This document shows, one piece after another, positions 29,551 through 38,642 of a stretch of 64,000 nt of DNA. A model generated the notes under the pieces. That model was not told the origin of the DNA and did not search any database. It worked only from the letters and a program-made list of their open reading frames with translations. The position numbers and the translations under genes were made by a program. The stretch is from Hexactinellida sp. DTS-2022 (lineage: Eukaryota; Porifera; Hexactinellida), in the NCBI GenBank assembly GCA_028753945.1, contig JAPNXP010000002.1:558001-622000 (forward strand), given 5' to 3'. Within the stretch, counting starts at the first letter, position 1; each line of letters opens with the position of its first letter.

Positions 29551-30342
29551 ATTTAGCTATAACTCAATCTAGTTACAGTAGAACCTCGTTTGTATGAACA
29601 AGATTTATACGAACACTATATGACATCGGTTAATACGAATTTCGGATGAGTAAACTTTTTGACGATCCCTTGGTGTACGTCGCATCATAGGCGCCAAGTT
29701 TGGGGGGGGGGGGGGCAGCTTGGACACCTTCAGGTTAATTAATATATTTGACTTTGACTAAACTACGATATATGCAAGATGTATTATACGTTCCTAGTCT
29801 TTTGAAATATTATTATGCGATTTATCAGATGAATAGTCGAATTAAGACAAGAATTATTTATTAATGATTTAATAATTGTTCCCCCCCCCCCGTTTTTGTA
29901 GGGATAACGAAAACATCGCGCCTATGTTGTAAAATATAGTGACTCGATAGTAATAACTAAGTTAAGGGACAAATTATAAGCGGAGTAAAGCAACTACGTA
30001 CTTTATTAGTAAGGAGAAATATAAATAACTTCGATATTTCGTAATATTCTATTTTAAAACTGGAGTTTACTGTATATCCTAGTTACACGGGAAATGGTTC
30101 TTATAAATTATAACAAAAGTAGCGATGCACTTCTTAATTAATGATCAGCGTTTAGTTAAATATTATTTCCTATCTACTGCTATTTCAATGGGAGCCTTGC
30201 CTATAAGGTGCGAATAATATATCTACGTAGTATTTGTATTGTTACATATAAAAATGAATAATAACATACAGGAAGAAACACATTTACATCAAGCTCTTAG
30301 TGAGATAGGAGGAATAGAGGAAGTTATAGCGACAGGTTTGTA
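29551..30342. other. Intergenic stretch with a decayed MITE and a poly-G/poly-C element
   Basis: A damaged family A copy starts at about 29575 (ACAGTAGAACCTCGTTTGTA). Positions about 29690-29936 form another element with CATAGGCGC tips in inverted orientation, a run of about 15 G near the left tip and of about 12 C near the right. A plus-strand ATG at 30253 starts a 30-codon frame without support. Confidence 0.55.
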
Positions 30343-33300
30343 TTAAGTCTTCTCGAGGATACTGTTCTGAAGAGAATTACAAAAATATTTTTCTAACTTA
30401 TACTCATTGGTAAGGAATAGTTGCAAAAAGGAGCTCTTTAGTTTATGGATTTCAGTGCCACCTCTTAGATCGTTCTTCTCCAGTTTACCACTGTCGTTGT
30501 ATAGGATCCTAGGTCGCAATAAGCAGAGCGCAAACATAGAGGACAGGTAGGGGGCACCAAGTCTGTTAACAGACGAGTTGTTCAGAAGTTCCTTCAGGAA
30601 AGCTATTAGGTACTGGAAGGTAGATCGGTGTACCGGGGGCAGGCTCTCTATTATACGCTTCGCCTCTTCAAAGTTGCCGGCTGCCTTAGTGCACTGTGAG
30701 TGGTACCTGCAGGGAATAACTGGGTCATCTAGGGCCATTAGAAATGTGATCAGGAAGTCGGCTGCTGAGTGCACACTGCGGAGCTCCGGGAGCTTCATTC
30801 CGGTGTCCAGAGCCTCGCGGATCTGTCGCATCTCGCTCTTCAGGCCCTGCGTCATAAACAGGTCCTTAGTAGAGAGAGCCTTCGAGTACAAGTATTCTAG
30901 GATCAGCCGTATCTCCTTCGGAATGCTATGCCGAGTGTTTGACTTCCGTGTAACCCGGCCGATGTCCAAGGTAGACAGTCTCCTTATGGGATCCGTTTTC
31001 TTGGAAAGCAATTCGAGAGAGAGCCCGAAGCTGGAGGGGAGATAGTTGCCAGTCACGTACACGTACTGGTCTATGCCGCCCTCCACCTGCAGCACGAGCA
31101 TCAGCTCTATCACGAACTGCCCCTTCGAGATGAGAGGGATGGTCTCGAGGCCCACCATAATGGTGAGGGAGGCTTCGAAAGAGGAGTCTCCTAACAGCAT
31201 GTAGCTGAGGGGGCAAATCCGCAGGTAGGGGGAGAGCTGCGCGTCCGTGGTCTTAGTTTGTCCGAAGAATACTTTGACGGGAATTGAGCTGGTGTTTGTT
31301 ATGGTTATCGACTTAGTGACCTGTTCGTGGAATTGGAGATCCTCGAATTTGATAACGGACGGCGAAACCTTTACAACCGGGGTTCCATTGTACTCGTGTC
31401 GATTCTGGGCAATCTCTCCTCTCACTTCTTTGCCCACCTTGTCCAGCTTCTTCTTGTCGACGCCTCTGATCTCCACTGAGAAGAGAGCGGAGACCGGCTT
31501 GTGGTCGGAGGGGAGGATGTCGGGGTGCGTGCAGTAGGAGAGCTGACTCACCTCCTCGCCCTTCCAGAGGATCCGGTCGCACCAGGCGGGGCACCGCTTC
31601 TTAGAGCTCGTGTCCCAGTTGTTTGTGCCTACAGGAGTCAGTAGCACATTAATAGACAGTAGTACACATAATAAACATAGTTGTATATTAATGTACAGTG
31701 GGTAAAACGTTCATCCTAGGGACTGGCCCAAACTCTCGTAATAAACAGGTGACCGCTATACACAGGTTGATTATAAAATGGGAAGTTATGTGGGGATCTA
31801 TTCTAGTAGGGCCGTTATAGCAGGTTTTACTGTGCAAAGTATATTCAACAGAGAGAACTCCATAAATATACCTAACACAGAAAGTCTATATAACGTAAGC
31901 TCACCAGGGTCGTATTTGTAGGTGGGGAGGAAGTCAATATTTCCCTCTTGGAACAGATCGAATATGTCCCCCCTCGCGTGCTCCACTGAGAACTGGTCGT
32001 GTCGCTTCATGGCCTGTATGTCTCTGTTCTTACAGCTCAGCATGACGTCATCGTAGGAGAACGCGTCGCTCATCTCAAACCTGTAGTTGAGGTCTCCGAA
32101 CCAGAACACGATGTTGTGACTGAGGAGAGGGATCGTCCTGTCTCCGATGTGGAACAGCATGTCCGTCAGAATCTCGTTGTACTCCGAGTTTCGCTTCTCT
32201 ATCTCAGTGACGTGGGCAGAGAAGTGCGAGTTTACAAAGCAGAGCGTGCTGTCGTGAATCTTAAAGCGGATGCCTAAGTAGAGAGTAGGTAACAACGGAC
32301 TTATTGTACCAACCAAGGAATTATCTGGGGCGCGAGACGCTCCTTTTGGAGTATTATTTTTGGAAAATTCGAATTTAGGAGGGCGAAAATTTGGAATCCT
32401 CTCCTATACAGCAATTAATTTGTGATTTAGGCGTATTAAATTTGGATCATACCAGGATTAAGAGCGTATTTACAAATGGCTGTATAATGCACTGGTACCA
32501 CCTGTATATAAATGCTATGAATGTTATATTCTGCTTAAAACTTAAAACTTAAAACTTGTTTATTTTCGATAAATATTGATACCTTTCTACCGAGGCAGGG
32601 GTTTATTTATGATTTTCTTGACCCGAACTTTATCATGGAGGTAAAATTTGTACGGCACCCAAAAGGTGATAGCCATAATACATGATCGGTATAATTCAAT
32701 GATGCGGCATTATTTGAAGGAGGTAAAATTTGTACGGAACCCAAACAAGGGATATCATATATTATATAACTTATATAACTATCATAATTATCCATTAATT
32801 TTCTGGACAGACTTGTATCACTACCATAAAGTTATATATTTTGATATCATAAATAGTTAGCTGCATATGTCAGTATGTCAACTGTTACGAAATTAAGTCA
32901 GTGACCAATTCGCGGAAGAGGAAATATTACGGCGCATTAATATCCCTAATGCAATCAAATTAGTTAAATTAACAGACAATTAATATTACGAATGTATTAA
33001 TAGAATAAATATTTAAAGGAACTCGAGGCAATTAAGCTAAATAGCATAGGATACCACACAATTCAATCAAGTTACATATATTAATTCTGCCAGATTAGGG
33101 AGTGAGTAGGATATTCCAGCAAAGTCACTAGTCTTACGATATTAGGAATACTATTGAATTCAAACGGAAGAGGGTTTAAGTGTGTGCGTGTTGTGTGGTA
33201 AAGCAATTTAAGAGCAGTTATAATTTTAAAACTCGAAAGTAAATAATATTAGATAATTTATCTCTTTCTGCCCATTTATTTTCCATATTTAGAATCTCGT

Positions 33301-35230
33301 TAATAAGAACACGGATAAGGCGAAATATCGTAGTACAAGTTTAAAATCCTCTAGCCTATACAAAGCATGCAAGTGAGTCCGGATAATACCTACGAGTTTC
33401 CGAATAAAATGAACAAAGGTAATATTAACAAGAGTCTACAGTATTATTAAAACTCTATAGAAGCCAGTTAATTATCCAATTATTTTTAAATGAATTATGT
33501 ACCTTATTACAAAACAATATTTCTTTTAATTTTAGAATAACCTGAAGCCTTGCCTGTAAATTGTATTGTACAAATAGTAACAATAGTTATTTTGCAGATA
33601 ATAGGAAACCAATCAACCAAAACGCAATGCAAAATGATTCATTCGCTAATTTTAGAGCTTCTTCCCAATTAACCAATAAATTCCCATTCAATGACGTATC
33701 TAATGTAATGTCACACATTTGAATGGTCATAACAAAATGTCCAGCGTGCTTGTTCTTACCACAAACACAAATAACTTAAAGTTGATGACAATTGAATAAA
33801 TAAGTATCATCAAAATAGGTGTCAAGCTAAATAATGAGAACGTTGAAAGTGCAACCAATGACATGAGACATGAATTAGAATAGTATCAGATTCCTATTGC
33901 TTCAATAGATCACTAACATGCACACGTGCACATTTTCCAAATTCAAAGCACTAATTACCGAACAAAGCAAATACAATTCGTAACAATGAGAACTCACCCA
34001 CGCCCCCCTTGTTTGCCAGTATCCCTCCTATGCCGGTTGATATCGTGTGCACTGCGGTCTCACTAATGTGCTTCGAAAGGGACTCCCGCACGAATAACAT
34101 TAGGAACATAGAGGACAGCCGAGTGGTCTTCAGCAGAACGTAGGATCCAATTTTCTTCAGGACAGAGGCGACCGTTCTCTCCCACGGACTCTGGTTGGTA
34201 GATTGGTTTAGGATAAGCACTTCGTACCCCGTGTCTATCTCCTGTAGTCCGACTGCGTATATGTCAGCTGGCTTGTGAGAGGTGTTCAGCCAGTGCCGAT
34301 GGATGTCAGATTCCGTGGGTATCTGTTGGTAATAATACATACACATAAATACAGTGCAACCCGTGTACTATAAGCTCGTTATACAATCATAATTTTGCAA
34401 GAATCGATCGATCAATTTTCCAGGATCGGATCGGATCATAAATTCAGCTAGGATTGGGATACTTTTTCTAGGATGGTCAAATGTCCTAAGTTGTGACAGA
34501 ACAGAATTTTTATATTAGAAAGATGTCAAAAAGCGTGACATAGGGAAGGGGGTGTTTTATTTTTTGCGTTACGTAGCGTTTGAACGGCCCGATTGCACCG
34601 ATAACTCACCCTTCCATGAGAGTTCCAGGAGGTGCAGAAGATGGAGAGCTTGTCTTTCCAGATGAACTCGTGCTCTCTCTCCGCGAGCAGCGAGTGCAGC
34701 ACGGAGCTGTTGACGGCGGAGGCAATGGGGTGCGAGCTGGGGTAGGGGAGACTGGAGGTGGGGCTGTGCTCCAGGGCCAGCGAGTGGAACACAGAGCAGG
34801 ACTGGACCCCCGAGGACTTCCTCGCCCCCACCCCGGTGTCAGAAGCGGTCTTAGTGAGCTTGATCGGACGCGGCTTAGAAGGGACAGTCAGGAAGGGCTC
34901 GCTCCTCTGCGACTTCATTTTTCTATCGATTTCAAAGCTGCCGTAGCGAGGACAGGCTAGGACCGAGTCGGACATGGGGGAGAGTCTGGGGCTGCAGCCC
35001 ATCTCGCTGCCACTGGTGTCCACCTCTGAGTTGTGTCTGGGCAGCTCCAGCTGGAAGAGGGCAGTCGGGGTGACCGGAGTCACAATCGAAGGAGTGTCAG
35101 AATCCATAATGTCAGTGTCATTAGCAGAGCTAGGCGAGTCCTGCACATTTATATTGGGTAGATCGGGAGGATGTGATGCTGTGCCTATTGTATTCTTCTT
35201 TTGGTGGCGGCGGAGACATGTATTTCCCAT
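30343..35230 (-). CDS. Inositol polyphosphate 5-phosphatase with RhoGAP domain, INPP5B/OCRL type, four exons
   Basis: Exons (minus): 35230-34610, 34322-33998, 32273-31905, 31628-30343; GT-AG throughout, phases close, 866 residues. The 5-phosphatase domain begins about residue 195 (IFCTSWNSHG), with PADIYAVGLQEIDTG, GGILANKGGVG, NSHFSAHV, WFGDLNYRFEM, PTYKYDPG, PAWCDRILWKG and SDHKPVSALF: all main motifs are present. An ASH-type beta domain follows, then ISGNYLPS-like VTGNYLPSSFG and a RhoGAP-like domain (about 690-866), as in OCRL and INPP5B, which remove the 5-phosphate of PI(4,5)P2 on Golgi and endosomes. The N-terminus differs: the PH domain region is replaced by about 190 Ser/Pro-rich residues starting MGNTCLRRHQKK, a possible myristoylation/palmitoylation signal. 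Orthologous to the common ancestor of both vertebrate genes, so no single symbol. Confidence 0.93.
31694..31839. mobile_element. Small MITE in the third OCRL/INPP5B intron
   Basis: TACAGTGGGTAAAACGTTCA at the left and GTTATAGCAGGTTTTACTGT at the right form short inverted termini of the general TACAG/CTGTA class. Confidence 0.5.
32318..33997. repeat. Main OCRL/INPP5B intron: dispersed repeat copy and a family A MITE
   Basis: Positions about 32328-32500 share GAGACNCTCCTTTTGGAG and the block GTATTTACAAATGGCTGTAT with 36065-36212: a dispersed repeat present twice in this window. GGTAAAATTTGTACGGNACC occurs twice at 32639 and 32720. About 33290-33445 is a family A transposon. Otherwise AT-rich without ORFs. 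Confidence 0.6.
34475..34592. mobile_element. Family D MITE fragment in the first OCRL/INPP5B intron
   Basis: Contains AAAAAGCGTGACATAGGGAA and TTTTGCGTTACGTAGCGTTT, matching the copies at 23016 and 52129. It ends about 20 bp from the exon 1 donor. Confidence 0.6.
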
Positions 35231-37236
35231 AGTGAGTGCTCAATTCTTGGAAGATTAGCGCAAAGGAAATGATAATGGTGTAATGAATAATAACCAATAG
35301 TTCTAACTTCTAGGATTACAATCTGTAAAACTCGTAGCATTGCAGTATTTATAACTTTCAGTATAGTGGTCATAAGGTAATTATGGTTTCGAAATGAATT
35401 ATGTGAAAGAGCAATGCAATACTCCAAATAAGGAAAGTGTTACTTCCGGTCTACCTTGAATGGATGATAAATCGTGAGTGGTTCACTTTAAAGCATCCGG
35501 TTTGAACAGTTGGAGTGCATTTCTTGTAATCTGGATAAGTTTCGAAAGAAATAGAATAGTTTAAATTTTAATGTTCAAGCATGTCTTGAATAAGAAATCT
35601 ATTAATAATTACTGAACTCTGAATATTGGGGTGTAATATTTGATGAAAAGAACCAATTATTTATTAAACTGTTGATCAAGCCATTAGCCATTTGTACTCT
35701 TGCTGATAACAGTATTTCATACTCTTTTATCTGGTTGAGTAACGCACCTAAAATATAATCAGATTGTGCTGCTACATCTGCCGGTTATTAAATCATAGAT
35801 TTGCTGCTGAAAGAGCTCATTTTGAAAGTAACTGAAGATCAAAGCCTGACACCCTATTGTGCACGGGCTTCAGAAAGGATATTGGGTAATATATCTTACA
35901 CAACTCAAACAAGCTGCAAAATGGTAGCAAACGTCCAGTGGTTTACATATTAAGGGTCAGGAGTTTAAATAACCATATGGAAAGTGTTTTTTTTTTTTAC
36001 AGCAAACGCGGAGGATTTATTTAATGAAAACATAGGAGAGTCGCTTAGGATCAAGGAACTATCCAGGAGTGCGAGACACTCCTTTTGGAGCATGTTTTGG
36101 GAAAATTTGAATCCTCTCTTATACCGTAACATTAATTTGTGATTAGGCGTATGAAAATTGGATCATATCAGGATTAGGAGCTTATTTACAAATGGCTGTA
36201 TAATACACTGCTTAGGATATTAGCAGAAATGATTCCATTAGTTATGACCAGTTCTCTCGTAAGGAATATATACTAACAGGTGCAACATTAAATAAACAAA
36301 CTGAGACAAACTGATAGGTCAACCATGGACCCCCTCCCATTGACCGTAATACATCCTGTGGACACCCTAACAGCCATCGGGGGACCCCAGGTTGGGAAGT
36401 TCAATGAGTTAAATAAAGTCTTATTTAGAAAATAAATAAGGCCCGTTAGGGCCGGCAAAAATTGCACCAGTCGCTATATTTCAAGCAAAAAGGTGCGGAG
36501 CATTGGGTAAAGTTTTCAATCAGCAATAATCACGCCTCGGTTGTGCCTCATAAGCTATGATACTGCCACTGCGCAAGGCATAAATATAATAAATTTATGG
36601 GTCTTTATAATAGCAATATAGTTTAGTCTGGTTGTGGTTGAGTAATAAAAAATAAGATCACAGAATGCCGAATTAGGAAAGTACAAACGACAAACTTGAA
36701 TTATAACTTACAAGGCACAGGTTGATGATGCTAAGTATATATATTATGGGGCCATTTAATTTATGGCACAAATACGTTGCAGTAAGGCTGAGTAAGCCAG
36801 TGATGCAAAACAGTAAAACTTGCAAACAAACTACTAAATAAATCTCAACATTTTCAATAAGGAAGGTGGTAATTAGATCGATTATTTCCTGTTTTGAGCT
36901 ATTACGTTGCAAAAGATTTTGCGCAACCTATTATTCAACTGATCTTACGAATATTTATTACTGCAAGGGTCATGACACAAGAGATATGAGTCTTCGTGGA
37001 AGAGACCGTAGATAATGAGTTGGTTCTATTCTGTACTTACTAAGAAATTTAAAAGTACGAAAAAGCAAATAAAATAGCATAATAATAATCTCGTGAATGC
37101 ACTGGTGTATTTACAACAATTAGCTAAGCCTAAGTCAACAAACGATGAGCTCAGCAAACACATCTTATAACGGTAATATAATATCATTTATTTTACTGTA
37201 TAAATAGACAATAGCCTTTGATAAATAAACAGAAAT
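35231..37236. other. 2-kb intergenic region between two divergent genes
   Basis: No gene supported. It contains the second copy of the dispersed repeat (36056-36212), a hAT-like MITE fragment (about 36320-36402), a short T run near 35988 and otherwise AT-rich DNA. A 79-codon hydrophobic frame at 36673-36912 (minus) lacks coding composition. It should hold the promoters of the 5-phosphatase (minus) and the seven-helix gene (plus). Confidence 0.5.
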
Positions 37237-38331
37237 ATGCAGGATAGTTTAGCTCCAGTGTATAAAGCGATAGGCTACATAAACCTAACCCTCTCATGCG
37301 TCATAATATTAGCAGTCCTATACTGGATTGTATCTATCCTACAATATATCCGGGTGTCCAGGGGAGAGTACAAGCTCGTAGCGAAACAGCACTCGGACGT
37401 GTACCAAAAGAGAGAACTCACGAATAAGAAAACAGACTACCACAAAGGGATACTGCTCCTACTGATTCTAGCTCTGGAACTGACTCAGAAGCTAACTGCT
37501 ATTACCACATACGCTGTTATCAACCTACAGAAAGCAACTCCTGCACATAACACTACATGTAGCAGCAGCAGTGTACTAGAGCTATACTCTATAATGCGTC
37601 ACACTCCGGCCGTGCTAGTACTGCGGGCAGTCAGCAACGCGGCGGCACTGGGCATGTTGTCCAGCATTGCATTAGCGCTGATATACCTCACCAATGCGTA
37701 TGGACAGAGGGGGGATAGGAGGAACTTTAGGAACACATGTGTGTACACAGCAGCACACTGTTTGTTGGTTCTAGTGCTGAGTGGCCTGGCGCACACCTGG
37801 CTATTAGGCTACCTGTTGTACGAAGTGCTGTCAATAGCAGACTTCGTTCTTATAGTGAGAAGTGCCCGTGAGCTGTACATAGTGCTGGGGGATAGAATAA
37901 GGGAAGCGGATTTGGAGTTTATGCGCAGTCATAGTTATACTCGCAGGAGATACAAGCTGGTAATTAGTTGCATAATTATATGTCTGTTCGTGTTCGTAAT
38001 GGCTGTGTTCTTACAGAGAATAGCTACCATAATACAAGTATTGGTAGAATACCCGTGTTTCTTCCACCAAGCCTATAATCTTCCTATCTACCTGTTTCTA
38101 CAAAAAGAGCAAATTAAAGCATTGAGTATAGTATCCCATTGTCTCCTTGTTACGTTCTACATACTCATTCTTATATTCGATGTTCTATTCGTGCTATTGA
38201 ACCTAGCAGCCATAGTGCTGCGAGTGTGTCCGCATGTTATTCTGTCTTACTCACACAGCGATAAGAAGAACAGAGGCGATATAGACCCCCTCATTAAGAG
38301 CTACCATAAAACTCTCGGTTATGTCTACTGA
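37237..38331 (+). CDS. Orphan multi-pass membrane protein, probably seven helices
   Basis: Intronless, 364 residues, ATG at 37237. Hydrophobic segments lie at about 17-39, 71-95, 126-151, 170-190, 192-215, 241-268 and 297-328. Loops are basic on alternating sides (RVSRGEYKLVAKQ after segment 1, RGDRRNFRNT after 3, YTRRRYK before 6). A potential N-glycosylation site (NTT, 105-107) lies between segments 2 and 3 with Cys108; an EYPCFF Cys lies between 6 and 7. The C-terminal tail is about 35 residues. I find no DRY, NPxxY or other rhodopsin-family motif and cannot place it in a GPCR family. It could be a lineage-specific receptor or an unrelated transmembrane family. No paralogue is visible in the window. 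Confidence 0.75.
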   Translation: MQDSLAPVYKAIGYINLTLSCVIILAVLYWIVSILQYIRVSRGEYKLVAKQHSDVYQKRELTNKKTDYHKGILLLLILALELTQKLTAITTYAVINLQKATPAHNTTCSSSSVLELYSIMRHTPAVLVLRAVSNAAALGMLSSIALALIYLTNAYGQRGDRRNFRNTCVYTAAHCLLVLVLSGLAHTWLLGYLLYEVLSIADFVLIVRSARELYIVLGDRIREADLEFMRSHSYTRRRYKLVISCIIICLFVFVMAVFLQRIATIIQVLVEYPCFFHQAYNLPIYLFLQKEQIKALSIVSHCLLVTFYILILIFDVLFVLLNLAAIVLRVCPHVILSYSHSDKKNRGDIDPLIKSYHKTLGYVY

Positions 38332-38642
38332 ATATACTCATATAGCTCAAACCAAAGAACACCTAATCCTTTTGCTAAAATTGTGTATAGTTATTGTGTT
38401 TTAAAAGCTGGAAATATCAAATAATGAACTTAGTATTTTGATAAGAATCGGTTCGTTCGAGGAAACATAGAACTGAGAATAACTTGTGTTATGAACTTAG
38501 AAAAGAATATACAAATTGATAGATCCATCAGTAGAGAATATCTCCTGATTAATTAAGGTTACATAAACAATTGGACACAATAGTATACTAGCTAACACAC
38601 TGACAGAATACAGAAGTTTAGTTATAAGTAGTCGGGTTGCCT

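Noticed and set aside
30253-30345. Plus-strand 30-codon frame starting MNNNIQEETHLHQ
   Set aside because: It could be a small first exon, but the possible donor (CAG|GTTTGT) is weak, no further exon is visible and it runs straight into the 5-phosphatase stop on the other strand.
36540-36600. Short GC-richer patch considered as a tRNA or SINE head
   Set aside because: No cloverleaf pairing, and no A/B-box arrangement could be traced.
36673-36912. 79-codon hydrophobic frame on the minus strand
   Set aside because: AT-rich DNA produces hydrophobic codons by chance; no homology, no coding composition, no splice or start context.
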